Shown piece by piece: positions 44,966 through 56,756 of a stretch of 64,000 nucleotides of DNA (position 1 is the stretch's first letter; each line of letters opens with the position of its first letter). The notes beneath the pieces were generated by a model. It was not told where the DNA came from and did not search any database. It was given only the letters and a program-made list of their open reading frames with translations. The stretch comes from Aaosphaeria pasadenensis (taxonomy: Eukaryota > Ascomycota > Dothideomycetes > Pleosporales). The stretch lies in contig JAKLMB010000008.1 of assembly GCA_022813625.1 (NCBI GenBank), forward strand, positions 186,001-250,000. Reading direction: 5' to 3'. The position numbers and the translations under genes are program-made.

Positions 44966-46714
44966 CTAGCAACTAAAACTGGAAGCACTCCCTACATCCC
45001 CCTCCCCATCATACCTTGGTAGACCCGGATACACACACACCGGCCTCGAAACCTTCCCATCACTTGAAGTAGCCAATACGGAGTCCGGCCCCTTCCCATC
45101 CTCAACCCACCTCGCGACCTCCTCTACTAGGTCGTCCCCGCCAACAAACGGAACATTCGCATCTCCATACTGCCCAGAGACAGGCGCACAGTGACCCATC
45201 CCAGGCACAAGAAACAACCTATGGAATTCTCTCGCGCGCTCATACCCACCACTAATGGCGCTTGACCGCTCATAGTACGAAATTGTAGCATGCGGTGGCA
45301 CATTCGGGTCCGCGAGCCCGTGATACACCATGATTTTCCCGCCCTGGTCGTGAAAAGCCGAGAGGTCGGGGTTGTCTGCGTCCATATTGATCCACTCGTG
45401 GTCGAGCCTCTGACCCTCCAGCATCTTCTCTGCAAACTGCTCGTATGTGAAGTTCTGCCATGCGTTGGTGCCGCCGGGGAAGTAGTCCGGGTCGCCGAGG
45501 GATGCGTTGCGGAAGACGGACGCCCACCAATTGCCCACGATGGCGAACGGGGTGTTGGCGAAGGTGAGTTGCGAGCCACGCATCGGGCCCCAGTAGAGTT
45601 TGTGGGAGGTGAGGTTGAGGCCGTAGCCGTTGTCCTGTGATGGGGAGGGGATCTGCCCGTCGCGGGTTATGCCGTACCAGATTTTGTTGATGGCGTTGGC
45701 TTGGGCGAGGGTGATGGCCCAGGGCTCGGTACAGTTGCCGCCGTCTTCGACGCGGAGGATTGTGGGGTCTTTGGTTGCGTCGTAGGTGTTGTTTTGCCAG
45801 TCCGTGATGTAGCCATCGTGCTGGCCGGTTATTGATGTGTCGCCTGCTGCGATTGCTTTCTGGCCGAGAATGCTGAGCTGAGTGGTCGTGAAGGGGTCGT
45901 GTTTGTCGTTGTTCAGGATGAGTGTGGGGTTTCCGATGCTTTCGTAGAGACGGGAGCCTGTGATTGATGGTGAAATGGCGACTATGCCGTCGTAGTCTGC
46001 TGGGAATTGTTGTGCCATCTGATATGCTGCCCGGCCACCTGTCGAGCAGCCTTGAAGATACGTCTTGTTTGGCTCGCGGCCGTAGTACGCCTTAGTAATT
46101 GACTTCGATGTCTCCGCCATAAGGTGAGCGGACTGCCATGCTTGGTTCTTCCACCCTTCGTAGTTAGGCTCGTTGTCTGCAAGGACCAGATACGACGTAT
46201 CGAGGAGATCTTTCGCGACATGGCCTCCATCAGAGATGGCAGACACATAGCCATTACTAGACGCCCACTCAGAGTACTCTGATATCGAGGTGTCTATCTG
46301 CGGTGATGAGAAATTGGTCGCCGTAACCCCAGCATACCCCTGCCAGCCACCATGCACGAAATTCACAATCCTCCCCGTCCAGGCATCAAACTCTGGGAAC
46401 CAAAGCTCTATTCCTACGTCGGTTCCCGCAGTGGCATTTGGCGTCGCAGGTGCGTCCCCAGTGGTGCGGATGAAGAGTTTAACCACAGTTGCGCCGTTGG
46501 ATGCACGAGGGACAACTGGCACGGCTCCGTTGGGAGGACTGACAGGAAGCAAGAAATCACCGGTTACGAAGTGCTGGACATGGAGGATTGTGGTGTTTGT
46601 TACGCCTTTGAAGACTTCTGCAAGAGCGGCATGCATTCGCTGAAGAGAGTCGTCAGCCAATGCTGATGCTGCCAGGCTGAGCAAGATTGTACTGCATGAT
46701 ATATACTTCGACAT
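44966..46714 (-). CDS. Secreted tannase/feruloyl esterase
   Basis: A single exon of 582 residues from the ATG at 46714, which opens a signal peptide (MSKYISCSTILLSLAASALA); an ATG 14 codons upstream would precede it. The alpha/beta hydrolase nucleophile lies in GCSTGGR (S224), and the catalytic histidine in GMGHC (about H508). The Cys next to each is the paired CS-D-HC disulfide of the tannase family. The calcium-site region and lid fit the tannase family in length. Tannases and type-B/C feruloyl esterases cleave gallate or ferulate esters of plant phenolics and hemicellulose outside the cell, which suits a plant-associated saprotroph or pathogen. The exact substrate cannot be fixed. It is divergent from the F-box gene at 47.7 kb. 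Confidence 0.93.
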   Translation of the reverse strand: MSKYISCSTILLSLAASALADDSLQRMHAALAEVFKGVTNTTILHVQHFVTGDFLLPVSPPNGAVPVVPRASNGATVVKLFIRTTGDAPATPNATAGTDVGIELWFPEFDAWTGRIVNFVHGGWQGYAGVTATNFSSPQIDTSISEYSEWASSNGYVSAISDGGHVAKDLLDTSYLVLADNEPNYEGWKNQAWQSAHLMAETSKSITKAYYGREPNKTYLQGCSTGGRAAYQMAQQFPADYDGIVAISPSITGSRLYESIGNPTLILNNDKHDPFTTTQLSILGQKAIAAGDTSITGQHDGYITDWQNNTYDATKDPTILRVEDGGNCTEPWAITLAQANAINKIWYGITRDGQIPSPSQDNGYGLNLTSHKLYWGPMRGSQLTFANTPFAIVGNWWASVFRNASLGDPDYFPGGTNAWQNFTYEQFAEKMLEGQRLDHEWINMDADNPDLSAFHDQGGKIMVYHGLADPNVPPHATISYYERSSAISGGYERAREFHRLFLVPGMGHCAPVSGQYGDANVPFVGGDDLVEEVARWVEDGKGPDSVLATSSDGKVSRPVCVYPGLPRYDGEGDVGSASSFSC

Positions 46715-47671
46715 CTTCGCGTGAGGAATTATGTAGCGAAACAAATCTAGTCTCAAAGCGAGAACATATCTGACTTTCTCTGGAATGTATGCCTTTTTAA
46801 ATCTTCGTGACCTCGCACCAGCATTGTCTGCATAACTAGAATACCCCTAAGAAGCTTATTCCCCGCATTCAGGCCCCCGGAGACGCGAGACTCTCCCCGG
46901 CGTGATGTACAGCATGGGGAAGTTGATCCATAAGAATGGCCGATAACGGGTCCGAAAGCCTTGGGCGAATTCCATAGTGACGTTGTCATTGGGGTAATGC
47001 AAAGCTAGATGATCGGCAGCTAACTGCGGCATGATTTCCTCCCAATGTCATTGGCGGCGAATACTCTTTTGACATTAGACTTTGACCTGGAGTTTGCATA
47101 AGAGGTTTGACTATACCATAGACTACAAGGTACCGTGACACAACAGAACATTGTTGCGAGTCAGAGAAAGCGATGTGTATGTTCAAGTTCTACGTCTGGC
47201 TGAATTAAGACAAGATCCCTACATCTTAATATGATCTTAACCTGAAATGGTATAGAGCATCAATCTAGCACGACGATGCATCATGTACGTACTTCGATTG
47301 TAGTCTCGTTAATACTCGCTCAATACATGAAAATATACAAGCAGTAAACTCAATGGCTTCTTTCTTATCCATTTTGCATCCGTCTCGATTCCGGTTAGAT
47401 TACGATGCTTCTGAAGGTCCGTGGACGATGATGGACATGTCTGCCTACTTTAGATTGCACACTACGCCCCATAGGCGTCGCCTGCCTGATCTCCCACAAG
47501 GCATCAACCCCAAATCGGAAAAGATAAGACGAGACATCATCCCATATTACGACAATCCAAACGTCGAAAAATATTAAAAGTATCCTTCATAAATCTCATC
47601 TTTCATTTTACAGTCCCCAATTCCATCATTTTTTTTCCATTGACTGCAATTGGCACCCCTATCCCGCACAC
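46715..47671. other. Divergent intergenic region
   Basis: This 0.96 kb stretch lies between the divergent tannase and F-box genes. It contains a short frame at 47353–47577 (74 codons, with ATG) that I do not recognise; it could be a small gene but lacks support. Confidence 0.5.
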
Positions 47672-49242
47672 ATGTCAACTCCAGAAGCGCCAGTCTTCTC
47701 CTCTTTCACGCGCCTCCCTGTCGAGCTTCAGCGCCATGTGTCTAGCTACCTCGACTTCGAATCCCTCAAAGCTCTTCGTCTTGTGTGCAAGGACATTGCG
47801 TCGAGTGCCACGGACGCGCTGTTCCGCGTCGTGAATCTCCTGCCCACGGAGCAGAGCCCGGAGAGATTTAATCATGTGCTTGAGGATGAGGAGTTGAAGA
47901 CGAGGGTTAGGAAGGTTAGTTGAGAATGTTTCATTTGTTTTGGAATCTGTTTGATTTGGGTGCGGATTCGTTGCTCAGAGGACACGATATGACGAGATAA
48001 TTATGTTCATTCGTTCCTTCGTCTGTCGTGAGAGGATACGAAGTATGATGTAGGAATAATGCTCACGCAATGGACATCTAGGTGACGGTCAACACCACCC
48101 TGACACCCTGGGCTCGACCCGGCTGGGACACCTCCAGGCCAGAAGAAGCCCGAGACATCTACGATCCCGATCTTAAGCCCTGGAAGAAAGCCCTCGCAAA
48201 GATCGGCAGGTTCCCCAACGTCACGCACGCGGAGCTCATGTTTTCAGTCGAGTGCACAGACGATTCCGGATACTATTCCAAAGAAGTCGGCGACACGCAA
48301 GAATTTCGAGTCGCCGTGCTCGAGAAATTTTTCAAAGCTTTGAACCGGGAAGATTGCCCCGCTGCGACGGAGGGGAAACTAGACACGCTCACGCTTGTCA
48401 ATTTTCAGGACGACACTTCTGAAGCCTTCCTCGAATCGAACGAGGATTTCAAGAGCGTGAGGGCAAGGATCCGCAAATTGCACTTACAGATCGCGACAGA
48501 GACAGACGACGCATCGCCCGAGAACAGCATGTCGATCCTCGGCCGGCACCACTTCTTCGGCATCTACCTCCACAAGCACTTCCTCGAGCCGATGAGGGAG
48601 AATCTCACGCACCTCAGCATCTTCGCGAACGACTACTGGGGTATGTACCCCCACTGCGACCTCACCGGTCTCAAGCTCCCGCGGCTGAAGTCGCTGGCGT
48701 TCGGCAACTGGTCGATTGCGTATGAGCATCAGATTGAGTGGGTGATTGCGCACGGCGACACGCTGGAGGAGTTGGTGCTGGATGATTGTCCGATCGTGCA
48801 TACAGCAAGAATGGACGTCGCGATCGCGGACGATAGGTGGCCTGCGCCGCGCCGCGGGACGGGGAGAGGTGGTACCTTTGACAGTGACCGTTACATGTTC
48901 CCTTCCATGCGCTGGGGCGCGTTGTTCAGAAGATTCCAGACGGAGTTGCCGAGGTTGAGGAGGTTTGCGATTGGGCATGGGAATTGGGACAACGATCGGG
49001 CTTTCGAAGAGAGATATGAGCTCCCGGCAAAGTTGGAGAAGACGAGATATATTGTTTTTAACTATGGGTTGGGACCCAGTGCGTGGTTGGAGTATAGCGG
49101 GAGGAGGTCGGAGGACTATGGGTATTGGAGGGATTGTGAGCAGATTAGGGAACATGAGGAAGATACAAAATATCCAGATCCGACTGGGGAGAAGGAACAG
49201 GGAGCTCTGGATGAGTTGCTGCAAGGCTTGGGACGCTCATGA
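47672..49242 (+). CDS. F-box protein
   Basis: Exons 47672–47914 and 48082–49242 give 467 residues; the intron is GTTAGT…TCTAG in phase 0. The N-terminal F-box reads FTRLPVELQRHVSSYLDFESLKALRLVCKDIASSATDALFR (about residues 9–52). The remainder is leucine-rich in places (HLSIFANDYWG, LKSLAFGNWSI, LEELVLDDCPI, LRRFAIGHGNW) and may form an irregular LRR-like substrate platform, as in many fungal F-box proteins. It should join Skp1 in an SCF ubiquitin ligase; the target is unknown. It lies divergent from the tannase gene and 2.9 kb from the other F-box-like gene, to which it shows no clear homology. Confidence 0.82.
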
Positions 49243-49930
49243 GAATGTGAAAAGCATATATATAGATAGTTGCCCTATATGCTCAATTGATGTTGATTGC
49301 TGCGATAATGAGCATATGTCAACGTCTGTAGCGCGTTCGCTTTTGGTTTTTGAGCAATTTTTATTATTTGAACGGACAGGAAGATGAAGGCCTTCAGGAG
49401 GCATGATGGGACAAGCGTAATTTTATGCATTGGGCGTACGCCATTCAAGGCCTACTATATAACAACGGCCCTCTCATGTCTTCTTCTTCAACAGCTTACA
49501 AGAACACTGGCCTAAACAGGCCTTTGAGAAGCGTTCGAGATTGCGTGGTATACCTTGATAATGATGGAAAGCTTGTCTTTGTCACCATTTACCGGCCTGG
49601 TCCCGCATGCCATTATCGCCAGGGCAAGTGTCCATGTTCTCTGTCTACGATTGGCAGTCGTACGGAGAGATTGGTGGGGAAGCATAGGCGTCGCGGTTTG
49701 CAGAAGAAGCGGTAGATTCGAAAGCGACTGTGTAGTCAGCCATTGCATCCTTGGAGGTCTCGGACTTGGAGGCAAATGAGGTGAAAGAGGCCCCAGTGTC
49801 CTGAAACGGAGCGCCGCCGAGTTCATGTTTTGCGTCATCCTGTTCATAGCCCGTGGCTACAAGCGTAATGCTTACTTAACGAGTAGACTTGAGAACTCTT
49901 CTTAGCATCTCTTTTACCGATGCGGCACGT
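49243..49930. other. Convergent intergenic region
   Basis: This 0.7 kb gap between convergent genes should hold both 3' untranslated regions. Short frames have no family signal. Confidence 0.55.
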
Positions 49931-51782
49931 TCAAAGAGGAATGCCTTCGTCTTCAGCTCCATCGAAACCACCATTATCTCCCATATCCATACCCACGTCA
50001 TCTCCCATATCACTGCCCATGTCGAAACGCATGATCTTCTCGCCCTTGGCTTCCGCTAAAACAATTTCGTCAGTATCAATCAATTAATAGTGCGAGCTGT
50101 GTCGAAACTTACTTCCCCACTCTACGACCTGGCCATCCTGAACTTCGCACTTTGTCAACACGGTCTTCTCGTCACTCTTTGTGGGACCACCTTCAATCTT
50201 GCATCGTCGTCCCAGGATGCAGTCAGTGAGCTGGACATTCGGACCAACCTCAACGCCGTCCATCAGCAAACAGCGAAGTAGGCGTGCACCTTCGCCAATA
50301 GTGCAGCCTGTACCGATGACGGACTCTTTGATGTTCGATTTCTCCTGCACAATGACGTTTTCGGCCAACAACGAGTTCTCAGCTTCCACCCTGCACCTCA
50401 GAGGAATAGCGGCTTTGTGTGCGATCTTTGCTTGATGCGCGAAAGGAGAGGCATCTTTACCGGCTTCTTCTATTGATGGAAGTTTTGCTAGGCGGAGTGA
50501 AACAGTGAGGAGGAGATGTGCGGTATCGACTCTTCGAATCAGCGGTAGCGAGGGGTCCGATGGTTGAACATAAGCCAGAATTGGTGGTACGGGCAATTTT
50601 GATCCCGTAGAGATGGACTTAGCTGCCTCAGGGATATTAGAATTTTGGACTCGGGAGGCGAGGGCAGTTGACGGAGAAGACTCCAGAGTGGAGGACCAAG
50701 TCGAACTCAGTTTTGAAACATCAATCTCTTCTTCGATGAATTGTGAAGACTCAAGCCTGCCCTCACCCTCTCCGTCCGAAGCCTCATCAGGGTAGAAAAT
50801 GTCACGGAGACCAAGTTTATCACCAAGCCCATCCTGCCATCCGGCCTTTGCCCACCAGCCTAGGACATCCTCGCTGACACTCTCAAAGGTTTCGTTCTTC
50901 CTCATCATCTCGATGACCCAGTAGGGAAAGAAGTACAGATGAGAATCACGGTAGGTGGTCAACATCCGCACACGAGCATGCTTTCGAATGAGAGTGTGTC
51001 GGATAGGTAAGCACTTGCTCTCTTCCGTTATGTCCTTGAGTGTGTCCGTAGGAACCGTGTATACCAGGTTGGAGATGTTGCGGCGCAACGAGTCTGCTGG
51101 TGCAGGGACGGGCCCAGGTGGGAGGGGTGTGGTAGCAATGAAGTCCGTCTCTTCTCCTTTTGCGCTGGCTTCTCCTTTGGTCTGATACCAAACGCCTAGT
51201 CCGCCTCGACGGCGTGATTTCTCTCCAGCGATTCCAAGAGGCACGGGTCCCAATTCATTCACCCCTCCGCTTGCGGCTCCCAAACCGGCCTGTTCAACCA
51301 TCCAAGCATCTATGAGAGGTGCACCATCTTGTTCGCATACCAAATCGCAGGGAAGAACAACGAAGTCGCCTTTGATCGCAGCTTGTACCTCGGGGAGCCT
51401 GAAAAGTTCGGTGGTTCCAGAAGCATGGTGAAGATCTTTGGGCGCAAGAATATCTGGTTTCGGGGCGGGAAGAGAGGTCAGATGGGGGTTCTGCGACATG
51501 GCAGCCTCAATGGCTTCGAGGGATTCTGGCGGAGTGATGACAGTAATATCTGTTTTTGATTGTTAGCGAGACAGCTTGACAGCGATGAAGAAGACCCGGA
51601 TTACCTGTAATTCCCATACGATAGCAGTATTCCAGAGGGTACCACACCATTGGCCTGTTTGCGATGGGTAGAAGAGCTTTGGGTATTTCATGAGGAGTCG
51701 ATGTGAATGTGGTAAAAGAAGCTCCAGGCCCACAGAGAATGAGGGCCTGGAATCCAGGCGGAGGAAGGTTGGCGTGCGGCAT
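49931..51782 (-). CDS. GCD1: Translation initiation factor eIF2B subunit gamma
   Basis: Exons 51782–51605, 51549–50113 and 50055–49931 give 579 residues; introns are GTAATC…AACAG and GTAAGT…TTTAG, both in phase 1. The N-terminal nucleotidyltransferase-like domain reads FQALILCGPGASFTTFTS, HEIPKALLPIANRPMVWYPLEYC, VLPCDLV. The C-terminal half has the left-handed beta-helix turns (IPLRCRVEAENSLLAENVIVQEKSNIKESVIGTGCTIG). The last exon adds an acidic Met/Gly/Asp tail (MRFDMGSDMGDDVGMDMGD). The gamma subunit, with epsilon, forms the catalytic subcomplex that exchanges GDP for GTP on eIF2 in the cytoplasm. It is an essential single-copy gene. The gene is divergent from the Pex22-like gene, with 637 nt between starts. 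Confidence 0.92.
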
Positions 51783-52419
51783 TGCGCCGAGAGAGAATAA
51801 AAGGAGTTATAGACAAGAAGTATAGATGAGAGACGACCGATAGCGAAGGTGTAGTTCTGTTCCGGGTCCAGATGTGAGTGCTTTGGTAGTGGTAAATGTG
51901 GTAAATGGGTGGTGGGATGTGTGAATTGAGAGAACCCCCACCAAAAGTTTTGGATGACTGTTTCGGTCGAGGTCGGAGAGTCGGCGATTGTTGTTCTCTA
52001 CACAGTTAGGTACCTAATGTAACTATGCTCCATGCTCCCTCGGCATCACATGACATACGGTATCTCCCCCTACCTAGGCAATTTGTTGTGAATACAAGGA
52101 TCTAACCATAACGGGTAACAACACAAGCTCCTCTCTCCCTATTGTTTTCCCCAGCTCTCCACTTTGCTACGAGTACCTACTACCAACCCCCCAGCCACCA
52201 GCCATTGGCACAACCACCTCCAACAACAACAACACCAGCCGCCACCCGTCCTTCCAAGCTGAATCTACCTCGTACTCGACCACCCAGCAATATCTACCTA
52301 ACCACCTACCGCGAAGACGCTCTTCCCTCTTCATTCAGCGCAACGCAACCCAGCGCAACGCATCCAGCTGCACATGCGCGTCACCTCTCCCGGCAGAACA
52401 TGATATAATCTCGCACACA
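51783..52419. promoter_or_regulatory. Bidirectional promoter region
   Basis: The 637-nt region between the divergent eIF2B gamma and Pex22-like genes contains a perfect palindrome TTAGGTACCTAA (52006–52017) and TACCTAGG (52071–52078). CA/CC-rich sequence from about 52180 is probably the 5' leader of the Pex22-like gene. Confidence 0.5.
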
Positions 52420-53755
52420 ATGTCCTTCTCCTATGACCGCTATGACCGCCGTCAGCCTTCACGCCGAACCACCTTTGGTTACTGGGTCCCCTTAGTCTTC
52501 ACCGTCACCGTCGCCACCGCTGGCGTTGCCGCTTGGGTTTGGAGCGCCCGCCAGGACGAGGATGATTCCTCTGACGATGCCGACTTGAGCTATGGCGAAG
52601 AGCAGAGAGACTACAAAGCCTCGCAGGGTTCGCGCGACGCTGCTTCTCATGGCATTGCGCGCGAGGACGATTCCCTGATGGGACGCGTACAGGGTGTCAT
52701 CCGACGAACCCCCAGCCCACAACAATTCTTTGACACCGTCAGCAAGAAGACCGTCGCGGGTGTTGCTGCAGCTGGAGCCATGGCCGGTGCTGCTTTGGCA
52801 TCCATTCGCGAAGAGGACAGGGACGACTTGAACGGTGACCACACCAGATGGTCTGAGGAAGCTGCTCTTCGGCGCAACGTCGAAGCGCAGTCTTCCCAGA
52901 GCAATGCCGCCGTCGATGCCCAGACCAGATCATTTGCAGCCTCGGTTCGCAGTGGCCCACAGTATTCTGGTAAGAGGAAGACGGTCGTATTGGTGGTGTC
53001 CGCCGAATCACTCATGGATTTACATGACGATGATGGTTCTTATCGATCAGAAAATGCTGTACGTATCACGCCGCCCTTGAACGTAGAATACCTACTAATC
53101 GACTTAGACCATTCTATCCCACCTTCCCAATGTTGACTTCAGCCGCACCAAAGTCTTTGTTCTGATCTACTCACCTTCTTTGCGGTCGCGTCCCAATTCT
53201 CGTGTTGGTGCTGCTTCGCTTGGATCCTCATACTCCGCCATATCGACTCCAGCGCAGACGCCTGGGGAAGAACTCAAGTCAATTGATCCCCAGCCCGAGG
53301 ACACCATCTATACTCCTGCACTATCGGCTAGGAGCTCTGACAACGTCCTCTGGAACACTCTACATGCCCAGGCACTTCGATTGGTCGAAGACCCCGCGAT
53401 GGTCATGCCTTTTACCACACCTACTGGCCATGTACATATGCTGAAGCACCTCAGCCCAGATCTTGTATATATCGTGGATGCATTGAGTGGACCCCGTGGC
53501 GCCAACGTAGAGGATATTAAGCGCTGGGTCGGCCAGACAATCGTAGTCGTAGGCAGTGACGGCACTGGCCTCGGAGGCCTGGTCGATACAGACGATGAAG
53601 GCCCTGTGTCTAAGTCGAAATCAGAGCACAGCCATCTCGCCAGCAACAATTGGTGGGAGAGTGCCGACATGGTCGGACTCGGAAAGGGCGTGGAAGTAGT
53701 CGATGCTTCCAGACTGACTGACGATTTCGAAAGAAGGGTTGGAGGTCGCGAGTAA
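52420..53755 (+). CDS. Pex22-like peroxisomal membrane protein (putative)
   Basis: Exons 52420–53058 and 53108–53755 give 428 residues; the intron is GTACGT…CTTAG in phase 0. A short basic N-terminus (SYDRYDRRQPSRR) precedes one membrane helix (FGYWVPLVFTVTVATAGVAAWVW, about residues 20–42), then a low-complexity acidic region and a second hydrophobic alanine-rich stretch (TVAGVAAAGAMAGAALAS). The C-terminal part has alternating strands (KRKTVVLVVSAES; TKVFVLIYSPS; TIVVVGSDGT) and ends GGRE. This arrangement fits the Pex22-like proteins of filamentous fungi, which anchor the ubiquitin-conjugating enzyme Pex4 on peroxisomes for receptor recycling. I base this on overall architecture, not on a diagnostic motif. 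Confidence 0.6.
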
Positions 53756-54187
53756 ATGCTGAGTGTCTGAGACGGAATGTTTTACATATGATAACCCTTT
53801 TCTGTGAGTAATTTATGTTGCTATTTGCTAGTAAAAGTAACGAAATATGAATGTTTGATGTCGGCAGTGGGCGCATGTCTTAGCTATATCCACGAACCGA
53901 GGTGTATGTCTATCATGGTATTGAACTGTTTCATCTGTACTTCTCGCGGAACTGTTCATCTAGGCCTTTGAGTGATGGTTCTGTTTTAACCATGATCGTA
54001 TTCCAAGTCCCAGTCTCCCGAGCTGTCGCGTACCTGCCATTCTAACATGATGACGTGAACCTTCTATTCGTACACCCTCTGTTGTTTCTTTCCCTTCAAC
54101 TCAACTTTGACATCAAACTCAAACGGTTCATCATGGTCTCGTTCATTTCGTTCCGCATTAGCCCCTCCTCTTGATCACGTTGCAAGC
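53756..54187. other. Intergenic, no gene seen
   Basis: This 0.4 kb stretch holds the 3' region of the Pex22-like gene and the promoter of the SRA-domain gene. Confidence 0.5.
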
Positions 54188-56756
54188 ATGGCTCAAAGGC
54201 TACTTGGTGTCTCTCCGCCTCCTTTCAGTGACTTCACACGCGTACGATTAAAACAGCTCTCGTCATGGATTCGCGATGACCTCGATCCAATAGTCGCCAG
54301 AGACGGCCCAAACATGCTGCATGCGGATGATGTCTTACAATTGCATGACACCTTCAAGGCTCTGCGTGTCTCTCAGACGATTTCCGCATTGGACCTACGG
54401 GCAACCCATATCCACCGGGCAGTGATAGAAGTTGCTGGTAAAGCTACCAGATGGCCCAGCCGCCTCGCTGACGACTGTGAAAAGATCATGTCTGTCTGGA
54501 GTGCAAAGTTCGGGAACCTCAATGACCTACATCCCTTTCTCTATGGTAGAGGCGGGAGACTGGAAGGCATTGCTAGTTCTGGAGAATTCTCTAAAGCCGT
54601 AAGTCATCCTCCCTAATGTGCTACCCATGAAGTGCTGATGTCAATCAACCAGTCCCTTCTCAAACGATGGCAGAGTAGCTGCCCAGACAATTTGTCACTT
54701 AAGCGGTCACATCGTCATGGCCATCTAGGCTTCAGACCAGGATCGTAGGTTATTGCCCCAGCTTGACGGGCCTCGACACTGAACCGAATAGGTGGTGGCT
54801 TAACCCACTGTTCGCATCGCATGCAGGTATAATTGATTCGGCAACAACAGATGGAGGTGTTTGCTATGATAGAGACGGCGCGTACGCAGTGTTATTGAAA
54901 GACGCTTCGGAAATCGAGGCACTGACTGAAAACGCTTTCACATATCGATGTGGTACGCATGACAAGGCTCGTTTCTGTCTGACATCTGCAACCTGGAGAA
55001 GTCGTTTCCCGATCCGCGTGCTTCGAAGCCACAGTCTGAACAGTGAATGGGCGCCAAAGGCAGGTGTCCGCTACGAGGGCTTGTAAGTCTTCGATGGATT
55101 ATACTTGCACGACCGTGCTGACTTTTTCCAAGGTACCGAGTTGATGGATGGATTATCCGCAGCGTTACCAGCCAGGATGCCATGATTAATGATACAAAGA
55201 TTGGCGATATCATCTTTGAGGTTAAGTTTGAGCGGATCGACCCCGTGCCAATGAGCGAGGTCATGAAGCATCCGACTGCTGCAGAAGTAGACGACTACAC
55301 CGAATACAAGCGGCTGAAACATCTTCATCGCGAAAATTTCAACTTGCGCAACAAACTTCAGAACTTCGATCTTCGTCTCCCTCCTGTTAAGACTGCGCCA
55401 CCAATACCACCACCAAGTTTACTGACGTCTTCCCGGAGGCCCTCATTAGTTTCGAACCGTAATGCCACATTCAAGATTCCCATTGCGTCAGTGCTGCCCG
55501 CCTCGCCAACGTCCACCGTACCAAGATCCAGTATCGGATCGCCTAGAGGGATGGTCGAGGCTGAAATTACATCATATCTCGACATTCCCATACGTAGGAA
55601 CGAAGACGTTCAGCCTTTCTTATCAGGAACTGCTCCAAATAGCCCAACGCTGGCGTTGTCTCTTGGGTACTCGAAGCGCCAAATCGCAAAGTTCCCTAGC
55701 TTCGAAATCAATCCTTTGAGGACACATAGTGATGCAAGTCCTATTCGGGAAATTGCACCATGGGAAGTCGAGGAATCTAACATACCGTTAGATCCAATGG
55801 ATACAACAAGCCCGATAAATGAGAAAAGGATGCCTCATTACCCATCTGTGAAGACAAAACGTGATGTGACATGGTCGAAATCAAGGTCGCGCTCATGGCC
55901 CAAGAGTACAGTGCGTGCTTTTAGCAGAGACGATCTCTCGCGGCAAATTGATCAAGATCATTCTACAGACAAGGCCTACAATACGTTGGTTCCAGTGCCA
56001 GGCACTGTTCCTCGCCACGGAACAGGAACGGCTGTCATTCGGTCGCTGAGTCGCAAACGGCTTGTTAAGTTGTTTGATGGATCCGGAGAAACGGCTGCTG
56101 AAGAAAACCGGTTTTATTTTACTTGGACACGCTCTAAATCAGCATCAGTCGCCTCTGACTTGTCTAGGCCAGAATATATTCGTCAACGCACTTCATCTTC
56201 TGATGGTCTGAGACCTTTGAGTCCAACTCCCATACGTCACAATGCAACTTCCAGCGAGATTCTTGCACAGTATCGCCGTGTTTCATTGGATCTTTCCGAC
56301 ATAGAGGCTTCCCCTCCCATGGAATCTCTGGGATCGATCGCTTTCTCGTCACATTCTGTGCCTACCTCCGACGAGGACATGCCTATGTTTGACCATGATC
56401 GCGACAAGGTATCCAAATCCCTGTTGCCCATCTCACCAGCAAGCGTTCTGGCTAGTATAGCGGTCCCGTCTCCGGCGCTTTCTTGCACAGCACTGACGTC
56501 TCCGAAGACAGTCACATGGTCAGAGGCGTTGACCAGTGGTCCTGCCCAGGAAAATAGGCTTTCTGTAGTAGAACTGATGGCAATTTCATTGAAAAGCACG
56601 GAACGAAGGCGAGAGGCAAAGCAATCAGATGGACCCATACCATCATTTGAAGGATTCTCTTGGGCAAATTCCGATCTGGCGGGATGGAAGCGTCGGACGA
56701 CCCGGGACAATTTTGAAAAACTAGCACCAGATGAGCTTCCCGGGAGTCATTTGTAG
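54188..56756 (+). CDS. SRA (YDG) domain protein
   Basis: Exons 54188–54598, 54653–54744, 54792–55082 and 55133–56756 give 805 residues; phases are 0, 2, 2 and all introns are GT–AG (the second is only 47 nt). Residues 1–137 are helical and unrecognised. From about 158 an SRA fold is visible: HGHLGFRPGSWW, ASHAGI, GAYAVLL, FTYRCGTHDK, PIRVLRS and KAGVRYEGLYRVDGW, the family's YDG core (here YEG). SRA domains flip out and bind methylated cytosine, in UHRF1, SUVH and bacterial restriction systems. The remaining ~500 residues are Ser/Pro/Lys-rich (KTKRDVTWSKSRSRSWPKS) and probably disordered. No RING, SET or nuclease motif is visible. The start at 54188 (AGCATGGCT) is the first ATG in frame. Confidence 0.8.

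Noticed and set aside
47353..47577. Small gene of 74 residues upstream of the F-box gene
   Set aside because: It has an ATG but no recognisable family and sits in a divergent promoter; kept only as a note.
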